DNA of 64,000 nucleotides. It comes from Acidimicrobiales bacterium. GTDB lineage: Bacteria; Actinomycetota; Acidimicrobiia; Acidimicrobiales; GCA-2861595. A program made the position numbers and the translations under genes. The DNA is taken from the NCBI GenBank assembly GCA_030448025.1, contig JAUJNQ010000002.1, positions 406,971 through 470,970 on the forward strand, written 5' to 3'. Below are positions 35,179 to 42,982 of this stretch, in pieces; position 1 is the stretch's first letter, and every line of letters starts with the position of its first letter. The notes under the pieces were generated by a model that searched no databases, was not told where the DNA came from, and was given only the letters and a program-made list of their open reading frames with translations.

Positions 35179-36293
35179 GAGACCCGCACGGGCATCAGGA
35201 GGTACAAGAACTCCTCCGAGCCGGTGCCGCGGATGATGGCCGGGCGCAGGGCGTCGATCGTCTCCAAGGAAACTTCGTCCCCGTCGGTGGCCTCGATCCC
35301 GTCCACCAGGTACCCGGGATTGAAGGCCACCGTCATCTCGGTGCCCTCGTATTTGGAATCCACTTCCTCGGACGCCTGGCCCAGGTCACTGGTGACCACC
35401 GACAGCTCGATGGTGTCCGGTCGCAGAGCGAGGCGAACCGGCGTAGTGGCGTCGCGGGCCAGTAGTCGCACCCGGCGCAGCGCTCCTTGGATCTCCTCCT
35501 TGTCCACGACCAGGCGGTTCGGATACGAGGAAGGGATCAATTGTCGGTAGTTCGGGAAATCACCCTCGATCAGGCGGGTCGTGAGCCGGACCCCGGCCAG
35601 GTCGAAGGTTGCGTCGTGGTCACCGAATGCCAGCTCGACCTCTGAAACTGACGGCAGCAACCGCTGCAGCTCGGCCAGGGCCTTGGAGGGAACGAGAACT
35701 TGTTGCCCTTCGCCCAGCACGTTGCGCCCCGGCAGATCACGGATGGCGAGGCGGTACGAGTCCGTGGCCACCAGGCGCAGACCCCCTTCCTCGGCGGTCA
35801 TCAAAACGCCGGTGAGGATGGGTCGAGCATCGTCGGAGGAAGCGGCCCGCACCACCTGGCGAAGAGCTTGCCCGACGTCTCCCACGTCCAGGTTCACCAC
35901 ACCCTCGGTGACTCCCCCGTCCCCCCTGGTGAGAGCTGGGACTCGAGGAAAATCGTCGGCGGGTAGGGCCCGCAACGAGGAACGGTACCTGCCCGAGGAC
36001 AGGTGGGCCTCGTCCTCGTCGCTCTCGATGCTCACGGCCCCGGCTTCAAGGGCTCGAGTGATCTCGGTCACCGTGCGCGCCGGCAGGACACAAACGCCGT
36101 CCTGGCTTCCCTTGACTTGAGTCTCGACCCGGATGGTGAGGTCGAGGTCCGAGCCCGCCACGTACAACCGGTCGCCTCCCACCTCGAGCCGCACGCCGGA
36201 CAGCACAGGCAAGCTGCCGCCCCTCCCGGTGGCGGCCCGACTGGCTACGGCAAGAGCTTCGAGCAGGACATCTCGTTCACAACTGAACTTCAT
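35175..36293 (-). CDS. dnaN: DNA polymerase III sliding clamp (beta subunit)
   Basis: A 372-residue sliding clamp with three similar domains (starts MKFSCERDVLLEALAVASRA; ends GSEEFLYLLMPVRV, the usual clamp end). It encircles DNA and tethers polymerase III. Its ATG follows an AT-rich stretch that forms part of the candidate origin; recF overlaps its stop. Confidence 0.97.
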   Translation of the reverse strand: MKFSCERDVLLEALAVASRAATGRGGSLPVLSGVRLEVGGDRLYVAGSDLDLTIRVETQVKGSQDGVCVLPARTVTEITRALEAGAVSIESDEDEAHLSSGRYRSSLRALPADDFPRVPALTRGDGGVTEGVVNLDVGDVGQALRQVVRAASSDDARPILTGVLMTAEEGGLRLVATDSYRLAIRDLPGRNVLGEGQQVLVPSKALAELQRLLPSVSEVELAFGDHDATFDLAGVRLTTRLIEGDFPNYRQLIPSSYPNRLVVDKEEIQGALRRVRLLARDATTPVRLALRPDTIELSVVTSDLGQASEEVDSKYEGTEMTVAFNPGYLVDGIEATDGDEVSLETIDALRPAIIRGTGSEEFLYLLMPVRVS

Positions 36294-36490
36294 GGTTTGT
36301 TTTCTTCTTTTTCAAGAGAGGGTTTGTAAAAGGGGTAGTAAGGGCTGTGGATTGTGCACAACCTGCCATGTGTCCAGGTCAGAGCGGACATTCGTTTCCA
36401 ACCGGCCATCCCCAGAATCCCACAGGGGTGTGACGGTTCGAGGGATCTCCCCAACCGTCATCCCCAGAACCCACAGGGTGATCCACAGGA
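36294..36490. other. oriC: candidate replication origin (oriC) between dnaA and dnaN
   Basis: About 197 bases between dnaN and dnaA. On the dnaN side lies a stretch of unusually low GC (ttgttttcttctttttcaa) that could be the unwinding element. DnaA-box-like sites are TTGTGCACA, present on both strands as TTGTGCACAA (36352-36361), and TGATCCACA (36479-36487), each one mismatch from TTGTCCACA or TTATCCACA. Two imperfect 22-base direct repeats (CATCCCCAGAA...CCCACAGGG) lie at 36407 and 36459. Position and content fit an actinobacterial oriC, though boxes are few. Confidence 0.6.
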
Positions 36491-36499
36491 TCACCCTGT
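36473..36499. repeat. 12-bp-arm inverted repeat at the end of dnaA
   Basis: ACAGGGTGATCC and GGATCACCCTGT form perfect 12-bp arms around an ACA loop, overlapping the dnaA stop codon (36491-36493) and including a DnaA-box-like TGATCCACA. No T-run follows, so it is either a Rho-independent-like end without poly-U or an origin element. Confidence 0.5.
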
Positions 36500-37942
36500 T
36501 GTGCGAACTCTATGGATCAACTCGGTGACCTGATCGTAAACGGGACGTTGCTGCTTCATGAGGTTGGCGATCTTCTCCACGGCATGGATCACCGTGGTGT
36601 GGTCCCGCCCTCCGAACTCCTTGGCTATGGCCGGGTAGCTGAAGTCGGTGACCTCTCGGAACACGTACATGCTGACCTGTCGGGCGATCACCAACGGCCG
36701 GCGGCGGCTGTGGCCGCACAGGTCTTCGACGCTGAACCCGAAGAGCTCCGAAGTGGCGTCGAGGATGGCGCCCGGGGTGATTTGTCGAGGCTGGCCGGCG
36801 GCGAGGATGTCGGAGAGCACCCGTTCAGCCGACTGTGGTGTAAGCACCTCGCCGCTCACGCTGGCATAGGCCGAGACCCGGATTAGTGCTCCCTCGAGCT
36901 CGCGGATGTTGTCGGTGACGTTGGTGGCGATGAGAGCCAGGACGTCGTCGGGGACGTCGACCCGTTGGGCACCGGCCTTCTGGCGCAGGATGGCCAGGCG
37001 GGTCTCGAGGTCCGGCGGTTGGATGTCCGTGGTCAGCCCCGACAGGAAGCGGCTGCAAAGACGGCCTTGGAGGGTGGCGATGGCTTTGGGTGGGCGGTCG
37101 GAAGTGATGACGATCTGGTGGGACGCCTCGTAGACGGTGCAGAAGGTGTGGAAGAACTCCTCTTGAAGTCCCTCCTTCCCTTCCATGAACTGGATGTCGT
37201 CCACCAGCAGCACGTCACACTGGCGGTAGTGGCGCTTGAACGCGGTGCCGGTGTTGGTGCGGATGGCTTCCACGAAGTCATTGAGGAAGGTCTCCGTCTG
37301 CACGTAGCGAACTCGCTGGCCCCGGAAGTTCTGAAGGACGTAGTTCCCAATGGCGTGCAACAGGTGAGTCTTTCCCAGCCCGCTGTCCCCGTGGATGAAC
37401 AATGGGTTGTAGGAGCGCGCCGGCGTTTCGGCCACCGAGCGGACGGCGGCATGAGCGAAACGGTTGGAGGCACCGATGACGAAGGCCTCGAACGTGTAGC
37501 GAGGGTTGAGGGCCACCTCTTGGTTGACCCCTGTGGGGTAGGTCCTGGGCCTGGCCACCTGAGCAGGGGGCCCGGCGACGTCAGCGCTTCCTGCGGGCGT
37601 TGGCAAACTCCCGTCGTAGGAGTCGGACCAGCTCGTCTGGGCAACGGCGGATGTGCCGTTGGATGCCGCCGGAGCATCAGCTGGGGGGGCCGAACCGATG
37701 GAAACGTCGAGGACCACGGGGACGGGTAGATCCACGGTGGCGGCCACCACCTCCCGGACCCGGGAGAGGTAGCGCTCCTCGATCCGCCTGCGGGCCAGAG
37801 CGCTCGGCACGGAGAGGCGAAGGCACCCATCCTCGCCCACGGCCGCCGTAACCCCCTCGAAACAGGTCCGCCACGCGGCATCGGGGATCTGGGAGCGCAA
37901 GAGCTCCGCCGCGTCTGTCCAAAGTTGCTCAGCGTCCCGCAT
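36491..37942 (-). CDS. dnaA: chromosomal replication initiator DnaA
   Basis: A 483-residue DnaA. Domain I is at the N-terminus (LWTDAAELLRSQIPDAAWRTCF), then a low-complexity domain II, an AAA+ domain with Walker A GDSGLGKTH and Walker B VLLVDDIQF, and C-terminal domain IV with GRDHTTVIHAVEKI that reads DnaA boxes. It opens the origin. Its promoter region faces rpmH; a DnaA-box-like site lies in that spacer at 37992. Confidence 0.98.
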   Translation of the reverse strand: MRDAEQLWTDAAELLRSQIPDAAWRTCFEGVTAAVGEDGCLRLSVPSALARRRIEERYLSRVREVVAATVDLPVPVVLDVSIGSAPPADAPAASNGTSAVAQTSWSDSYDGSLPTPAGSADVAGPPAQVARPRTYPTGVNQEVALNPRYTFEAFVIGASNRFAHAAVRSVAETPARSYNPLFIHGDSGLGKTHLLHAIGNYVLQNFRGQRVRYVQTETFLNDFVEAIRTNTGTAFKRHYRQCDVLLVDDIQFMEGKEGLQEEFFHTFCTVYEASHQIVITSDRPPKAIATLQGRLCSRFLSGLTTDIQPPDLETRLAILRQKAGAQRVDVPDDVLALIATNVTDNIRELEGALIRVSAYASVSGEVLTPQSAERVLSDILAAGQPRQITPGAILDATSELFGFSVEDLCGHSRRRPLVIARQVSMYVFREVTDFSYPAIAKEFGGRDHTTVIHAVEKIANLMKQQRPVYDQVTELIHRVRTTG

Positions 37943-37991
37943 GACGCCCTCTCCCCTTCATCGATCCTGCACTTCGCTCTCCCACAAGGGC

Positions 37992-38000
37992 TGTGGACAG
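37992..38000. promoter_or_regulatory. DnaA-box-like site upstream of dnaA
   Basis: TGTGGACAG (CTGTCCACA on the other strand) is one mismatch from the actinobacterial DnaA box TTGTCCACA. It lies 50 bases upstream of the dnaA start, as expected for autoregulation. The rest of the 37943-38237 spacer holds no gene I recognise. Confidence 0.45.
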
Positions 38001-38161
38001 GCCGAGACGGGCTTTGGGGAAGGGAAGCCACGAAGACGGCGCCGCTGTCCCGTAGGGGCGGCGAAGCTACCACCCGGCCTGGCTGCTGGCGAGGGAGCGA
38101 CGGGAAAGCTGGTTGACCAGCGGAGATGAGCGGGGTTGTCTGCAGCGCCGTGCGCCCCCTC

Positions 38162-38196
38162 AGTACAGCCAGACGGGCTGTCAAACCGGCTGTACT
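38162..38196. repeat. inverted repeat AGTACAGCC/GGCTGTACT upstream of rpmH
   Basis: Perfect 9-bp arms at 38162-38170 and 38188-38196 flank a 17-base loop that itself contains a second GGGCTG. It sits about 40 bases before the rpmH start, in the probable promoter region, and may be an operator or leader hairpin. Confidence 0.4.
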
Positions 38197-38237
38197 ACCC
38201 TCGGTGGCGCCCAGCCGACGCGAGCAGGAGTGATCAG

Positions 38238-38372
38238 GTGAAGCGAACCTTCCAGCCAAAGAACCGCCGGCGGGCGAGGAAGCACGGGTTCCGCCATCGG
38301 ATGTCGACTCGAGCGGGACGGGCGATCCTGCGGTCGCGACGCCAAAAGGGCCGCCACAAGCTCTCGGCCTGA
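38238..38372 (+). CDS. rpmH: 50S ribosomal protein bL34
   Basis: A 44-residue ribosomal protein: [38 protein letters not shown]. It starts with GTG at 38238 after GGAG (the track begins too far upstream at 38136). Part of the large ribosomal subunit. It is the first gene of the rpmH-rnpA-yidD-yidC-jag-rsmG cluster opposite to dnaA. Confidence 0.97.
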   Translation: MKRTFQPKNRRRARKHGFRHRMSTRAGRAILRSRRQKGRHKLSA

Positions 38373-38410
38373 CCGGGCTCTTGCCTGATCGGGACGGCTG
38401 ATCGAATCCC

Positions 38411-38770
38411 CTGATCCACTCCATTGGCGACCGGGCCACCTTCACCGCCCTCCGTCGGTCGGCCCGGCGGGTGCGAAGGGGACCGATCACGGTAACCTAC
38501 GCCGCTGGACCCGTCACGGATCACGTCCGAGTGGCTTATGCCGTCGGTCGCCGAGTGGGTGGTGCCGTCAGGCGCAATCGCCTGCGGCGACGGTTGCGGG
38601 CAGTGATGTCGGAGCAAGTCGGCAACCTCCGCTCGGGGGCCTACCTCGTGGGCGCTGGACCGGGAGCGACATCGCTGTCCTTCGAAGAACTGAGAGAGTG
38701 CGTGGCCCAAGCGTTGGACGACCAGAGACTGCTGACGAGCATCCCGGAAGAAGACCGTCCTTGCCATTGA
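38411..38770 (+). CDS. rnpA: ribonuclease P protein component
   Basis: The track starts at a GTG at 38471, giving 99 residues that lack the N-terminal strand. Upstream in frame, a CTG at 38411 gives IHSIGDRATFTALRRSARRVRRGPITVTYAAG, matching RnpA beginnings of the type M-I-x-x-I-x-D-R-A-T-F. I see no ATG, GTG or TTG between the preceding in-frame stop and 38471, so a CTG start is likely. The RNR signature is GRRVGGAVRRNRLRRRLRAV. It assists the RNase P RNA in tRNA 5' processing. The stop overlaps the yidD start. Confidence 0.88.
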   Translation: MIHSIGDRATFTALRRSARRVRRGPITVTYAAGPVTDHVRVAYAVGRRVGGAVRRNRLRRRLRAVMSEQVGNLRSGAYLVGAGPGATSLSFEELRECVAQALDDQRLLTSIPEEDRPCH

Positions 38771-38979
38771 CTGCACGACCGCTGTACGTGTTGATTCGCC
38801 TGTACCAGCTGGCCCGGGCCGGGCGCCCCTCCGCCTGCCGCCACTGGCCGACGTGCTCGGCGTACGCCCTGGAGGCCCTCGAGCGCCATGGGGCGTGGCG
38901 GGGAACTCGGCTCATCGCTCGCCGACTGGGGCGGTGCCATCCCTGGGGCAGCTGGGGCCCGGACCCGGTGCCGGAGTGA
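38767..38979 (+). CDS. yidD: membrane protein insertion efficiency factor YidD
   Basis: About 70 residues: LYVLIRLYQLARAG, CRHWPTCSAYALEALERHG, RRLGRCHPWGSWGPDPVP, which is the complete YidD signature with its paired cysteines. A TTG start at 38767 overlaps the rnpA stop (ATTGA); a second TTG is two codons upstream. YidD assists YidC-dependent membrane insertion, and yidC follows 15 bases later. Confidence 0.9.
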   Translation: MTARPLYVLIRLYQLARAGRPSACRHWPTCSAYALEALERHGAWRGTRLIARRLGRCHPWGSWGPDPVPE

Positions 38980-38994
38980 GGTAGCGGCCGACTC

Positions 38995-40110
38995 ATGTTC
39001 CAGTTTCTGTCAGGACTCCTGGCCTTCTTCTACGGGATAATCCCCAACTACGCCATCTCCATAGCTCTGCTCACGCTCAGCGTGATGTTGGTGCTGTCAC
39101 CCCTCACCCTCAAGAGCACGCGCTCGATGCTGGCCATGCAGCGGCTGCAGCCCGAGATCAAGCGGATCCAGCAGAAGTACAAGGGCGGGGATCGCCAGCA
39201 GATGCAACAGGAGATGATGGCCCTCTACAAGGAGCATCAGGTGAACCCCATGTCGGGATGCCTCCCCATGGTGGTGCAGCTGCCAGTGCTCTTCGTGATG
39301 TACCACGTCATCCGGGGGCTCACCCAGGTTCGCTCGGCGGGGCCCTGCCCCGGCTTCGACGCGAAGTACCTCGACAAGGGCACGCAGCTCTTCCAAGACC
39401 TTTGCTCGTCCGGCCGGGAGATGAACGCCTTCGGCATCGACTTGGCCAAGTCCGCCAGCGAGGCGCTGAGGATATCGGTGCTGGGAGGGATCCCGTTCCT
39501 CCTGCTCACCGGTTTGGTGGCGTTCGTGCAGTACTACCAGAGCCGCCAGATGACCAGACGCAACCCCCAAGGCTCCCAGAGCCCTCAGATCCAGATGATG
39601 ACTCGGGTCATGCCGGTGATGTTCGGCGTGTTCTCCTTCGCCTTCCCGGCTGCGCTCAACGTGTACTGGTTCGTCTCTGGGTTGTTCCGGGTGGCCCAAC
39701 AAGGAGCCATGTATCGCTGGGACCCCAGCCTGGCGGCTCACGCCCGGGAACGGGCCAAAGAAGCCCACGCCACGGCGAAAGACGCGCCCACAAAGCGCCC
39801 CAGCCTGCGGGAGCTCGCGTCCAAAGCCTTGGAGCCGAAGGGTGACGCCAAACCCAAGGCCAGATCAGGCGACGCCAAACCCAAGGGATCGAAGGGTGAC
39901 GCCAAAGCGAAGGGCAAGGCGGGGGGGCCCAACGGGCAAGGGCGGGTGAATGGGCAGAAGCCTCCGGGCAAGGGCAAGGGGAACGGCACGGGTTCGCCCG
40001 CCAAGGCTCAAGTGGCCAAGAGCCAGCGAAACGGCGGGGCGCGACCGCGATCCGGACCCAAGAACGCCAAGAAGCCCACGCGAAAGCGGCGAGGCAAGGG
40101 GGGCCGGTAG
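38995..40110 (+). CDS. yidC: membrane protein insertase YidC
   Basis: A 371-residue YidC/Oxa1 family insertase. Five hydrophobic segments are visible (FFYGIIPNYAISIALLTLSVMLVLSPL, VQLPVLFVMYHVI, FLLLTGLVAFVQYY, VMFGVFSFAFPAALNVYWFVSGLF); the Arg after the first transmembrane segment (LTLKSTRSMLAMQRLQPEI) is the conserved hydrophilic-groove Arg. No large periplasmic domain, as in Gram-positives. The C-terminal 120 residues are a Lys/Pro/Gly-rich, repetitive tail (GDAKPK repeats) that may bind ribosomes. Confidence 0.96.
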   Translation: MFQFLSGLLAFFYGIIPNYAISIALLTLSVMLVLSPLTLKSTRSMLAMQRLQPEIKRIQQKYKGGDRQQMQQEMMALYKEHQVNPMSGCLPMVVQLPVLFVMYHVIRGLTQVRSAGPCPGFDAKYLDKGTQLFQDLCSSGREMNAFGIDLAKSASEALRISVLGGIPFLLLTGLVAFVQYYQSRQMTRRNPQGSQSPQIQMMTRVMPVMFGVFSFAFPAALNVYWFVSGLFRVAQQGAMYRWDPSLAAHARERAKEAHATAKDAPTKRPSLRELASKALEPKGDAKPKARSGDAKPKGSKGDAKAKGKAGGPNGQGRVNGQKPPGKGKGNGTGSPAKAQVAKSQRNGGARPRSGPKNAKKPTRKRRGKGGR

Positions 40111-40115
40111 CGGAC

Positions 40116-40937
40116 ATGGAGTGGGTAGAGACGACCGGGCGGAGCGTCGAGGAGGCACTTGAGTCCGCCCTCGATCAACTGGGTATCGACGAGCGGGAGG
40201 CCGAGGTAGAAGTCCTCGAAGAACCAAAAACGGGGCTGTTCGGCAGGCTTCGGTCTGAGGCCAGGATCCGGGCCAGGGTCCGGCCCACCCGACCTCGGCC
40301 CAAGGTTGAACGTCAGGACCGAGGTCGGAAGCGGCCGGCCAAGGGTCCGAAGGAACCGAGGGAATCAGCCGAACCCCCAGCCAAGCACCAAGGAGAACCC
40401 GTTCGTGCGGCGCAAAAGCGGGCACCCGAGAAACGACGACGACAAGGTGATGAAACGGTGATGGACGATCGAGAGGTACCGTTGAACGAGCAGGCCGATA
40501 CCGGCCGAGCGTTCCTGGAAGGTCTCGTGGCTCAGCTCTCGTTGTCGGCTTCGGTCGCCACCGTGGAGCTGGACGAGGACACCGTGGAGTTGAGGGTGGA
40601 TGGGAGCGATCTGGGGTTCCTGATCGGACCCAAGGGGGCAACGCTGGGCGCGCTGCAGGACGTGACGCGTACGGTGGTCAATCGCAAGACCGGGGGACGC
40701 AACGGTCGGCTCATGGTGGACGTGGCCGGCTACCGGCAGAAGCGGAAGGTGGCGCTGGAGCGCTTTACACGTGAAGTCGTCGTGCAGGTCCAGCAAACCG
40801 GGACACCTCGGGTGCTGGAGCCGATGGCTCCCCCTGACCGCAAGATCGTTCATGACACGGTCAACGACCTAGAAGGGGTGTCGACGGTATCAGAGGGCGA
40901 GGAGCCGGCGCGTAGGGTCATCATCACCCCGGACTGA
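40116..40937 (+). CDS. Jag/KhpB RNA-binding protein
   Basis: A 273-residue protein: a Jag_N domain (WVETTGRSVEEALESALDQLGIDEREAEVEVLEEPKTGLFG), a charged linker, a KH domain with VELRVDGSDLGFLIGPKGATLGALQDVTR, and a C-terminal R3H region (RKIVHDTVNDLEGV). KhpB binds RNA and influences division and elongation in Gram-positives. It starts 5 bases after yidC, the usual position. Confidence 0.92.
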   Translation: MEWVETTGRSVEEALESALDQLGIDEREAEVEVLEEPKTGLFGRLRSEARIRARVRPTRPRPKVERQDRGRKRPAKGPKEPRESAEPPAKHQGEPVRAAQKRAPEKRRRQGDETVMDDREVPLNEQADTGRAFLEGLVAQLSLSASVATVELDEDTVELRVDGSDLGFLIGPKGATLGALQDVTRTVVNRKTGGRNGRLMVDVAGYRQKRKVALERFTREVVVQVQQTGTPRVLEPMAPPDRKIVHDTVNDLEGVSTVSEGEEPARRVIITPD

Positions 40938-40953
40938 AGGGGTCGGGCGGGTA

Positions 40954-41589
40954 ATGCAGCCTGCGTGGCTCGGCTCTGCCGTGCTGATCGAGGTGCTGCT
41001 GGAGGCCCGACGGCGTGGCTTTCTCGGGCCCGGCCCGGTCGAAGACCATCTGCGGCACTCGCTTGGGTTTGTTCGTGCCGGAACGCAGGGCGGGCACAGC
41101 ATGGTTGTAGACCTTGGTAGTGGCGGCGGAATACCCGGGCTGATCCTGGCGCTGGCATGGCCTGAGTCGAGGGTGATGTTGCTCGATGCCAGTGAACGCC
41201 GGACCAGCTTCCTCTCGGATGCGCTTGACCAACTCGGCTTGGCGGGGCCGCGAGTCAAGGTCGTCCGAGAACGAGCGGAGTCCGCCGGCCGGCAGGCTCG
41301 GTGGCGTTCGACGGCGGACCTGGTGGTGGCCCGGGCATTCGGGCCACCGGCGGCGGTCGCCGAGTGCGCGGCCCCGTTGCTCATGACCGGGGGGAGGCTG
41401 ATCGTCTCCGAGCCGCCTGAGGGAGGTCACGCACGTTGGCCGCAGGCAGGAATGGAGGCGCTGGGGCTGGCGGGGAGCTCGCCCGAACTTCATGAAGGGC
41501 GCTGGTATCGGGTGCTGGAACAGAAACAGCTTTGCCCCGACCGGTTCCCCCGGCGCTCCGGTGTTCCAATGAAGCGCCTACTGTTCTGA
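40954..41589 (+). CDS. rsmG: 16S rRNA (guanine527-N7)-methyltransferase
   Basis: A 211-residue RsmG (GidB). The SAM motif is VVDLGSGGGIPGLILALAWP, followed by VMLLDASERRTSFLSDALDQLGL and, near the C-terminus, the usual GR.Y loop (GRWYRVLEQK). It methylates G527 of 16S rRNA. It ends before the parA/parB pair, the standard order. Confidence 0.93.
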   Translation: MQPAWLGSAVLIEVLLEARRRGFLGPGPVEDHLRHSLGFVRAGTQGGHSMVVDLGSGGGIPGLILALAWPESRVMLLDASERRTSFLSDALDQLGLAGPRVKVVRERAESAGRQARWRSTADLVVARAFGPPAAVAECAAPLLMTGGRLIVSEPPEGGHARWPQAGMEALGLAGSSPELHEGRWYRVLEQKQLCPDRFPRRSGVPMKRLLF

Positions 41590-41640
41590 AAGAGCTGGGC
41601 CAGCCGGTCGTGACGTACCTACAGCCAAGGGGAGGCGTCA

Positions 41641-41656
41641 TGTTCCACGTGGAACG
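41641..41656. promoter_or_regulatory. parS centromere-like site
   Basis: TGTTCCACGTGGAACG is a 16-base site matching the variant TGTTCCACGTGGAACA of the ParB-binding sequence except for its last base, and is palindromic apart from the ends. It abuts the parA start codon at 41657, so ParB bound here could also repress parA. Confidence 0.85.
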
Positions 41657-42982
41657 ATGCTTGACGGCGGTGACCAAGGCCGCCAGAGTGGGCTCGTGAA
41701 GGACCCGGCTGACGACCCGCGCCAACGCGGGTGGGCCATCTTACAGCGGCTACGATCGCTCGAAGGCCCTACATTTCCCGCCTCTCAGGCCGCGTCCGAG
41801 CCCAGCGAGGCGGAGCCCCTTGATGTCGAGATGCTGGGGGACGAGGCCACCGAGTTGGGTCTGGCTCAAACCGTGGCTGAGACAGGCGCGGGCGAGGTCA
41901 GGGCCATCGCCCGTGGGCCGAGCACGGACGAACCCGCCGTAGAGCATCCGGGAGTCGGGGTCATCCAGGAAACCGTTGCCCCCGAAACCACCAACGGCAG
42001 CGATTCCCCCGTAGACGACCGGCTGGGACAACCGAAGGCAGAGGTTCTCTCTCCCTCAGCGCCGGGCACCGCGGTCGCCGAGGCCGCAGGAGCCGCCCCG
42101 GACCGTTTTGACGGCAGCTCAATCGGAGAGCGCAGGCCGGCTCCGGGGGACGAGGAACGCCCGGTCGTTTCGGAGGAGAAACCCGCAAGCCCGTTCTTCC
42201 GGCCGCTTCCGAGGGTCATCGCCGTTGCCAACCAGAAGGGCGGTGTGGGCAAGACGACCACAGCAGTCAATGTGGGGGCGGCGCTGGCCCAGCTCGGCTA
42301 TCGCGTCCTGGTGGTGGACCTCGACCCCCAAGGGAACGCCACCACGGGCCTCGGAGTCAACCCCCGCAACCTCGACTCCTCGATCTACGACGTCATAATG
42401 CGCGAGACGCCCCTCGAGGACTGCATTGAGCCAACCAGCCTTCGGAACTTGTTCGTGGCCCCTGCCACCATAAACCTGGCTGGGGCCGAGATCGAGCTCG
42501 TGCCCGCGTTCAGTCGGGAGCTGAAGCTCCGACGGGCCCTCGAGCAGGTGATGGACGACTTCGACTTCATGCTTATCGACTGTCCGCCCTCGCTCGGCCT
42601 CCTCACGGTGAACGGCCTGGGTGCCGCCTCCGAGGTGCTGGTCCCCATCCAGTGCGAGTACTACGCCCTCGAGGGGTTGGGCCAGCTCTTGCGGAACGTG
42701 GGACTGGTTCAGGGCCACATCAACCCTCGACTGGAGGTCAACGCAATCGTCCTCACCATGTACGACGCCCGGACCAAGCTGGCAGAACAGGTGGCCCGCG
42801 AGGTGCGTGAGCATTTCGGGGCCAAGGTGTGCCGGAACATCGTCCCCCGTACGGTCCGGTTGTCCGAGGCCCCGTCGTTTGGGCAGCCCATCGTGGTGTT
42901 CGATCCGACCTCCCGGGGCGCCATCGCCTACCGGGAGGTTGCCAAGGAGGTGAGTGGTGGCGCGCCGCAGCGGGTTGGGTAA
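41657..42982 (+). CDS. parA: chromosome partitioning ATPase ParA with long N-terminal extension
   Basis: A 441-residue protein. Residues 183-441 are a complete ParA: Walker A-like VANQKGGVGKTTTAVNVGAALAQLG, VVDLDPQGNATTGLG, DCPPSLGLLTVN and the C-terminal TVRLSEAPSFGQPI. The first about 180 residues form an acidic, Glu/Pro/Ala-rich, low-complexity region not seen in standard ParA. It may be a tether, or the start may lie later, but I see no good internal start after it. ParA segregates parS-bound ParB; parB overlaps its end. Confidence 0.95.
   Translation: MLDGGDQGRQSGLVKDPADDPRQRGWAILQRLRSLEGPTFPASQAASEPSEAEPLDVEMLGDEATELGLAQTVAETGAGEVRAIARGPSTDEPAVEHPGVGVIQETVAPETTNGSDSPVDDRLGQPKAEVLSPSAPGTAVAEAAGAAPDRFDGSSIGERRPAPGDEERPVVSEEKPASPFFRPLPRVIAVANQKGGVGKTTTAVNVGAALAQLGYRVLVVDLDPQGNATTGLGVNPRNLDSSIYDVIMRETPLEDCIEPTSLRNLFVAPATINLAGAEIELVPAFSRELKLRRALEQVMDDFDFMLIDCPPSLGLLTVNGLGAASEVLVPIQCEYYALEGLGQLLRNVGLVQGHINPRLEVNAIVLTMYDARTKLAEQVAREVREHFGAKVCRNIVPRTVRLSEAPSFGQPIVVFDPTSRGAIAYREVAKEVSGGAPQRVG

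Noticed and set aside
39836-40000. GDAKPK repeats in YidC as a possible DNA repeat element
   Set aside because: They are an in-frame low-complexity protein tail common in actinobacterial YidC, not a mobile element.
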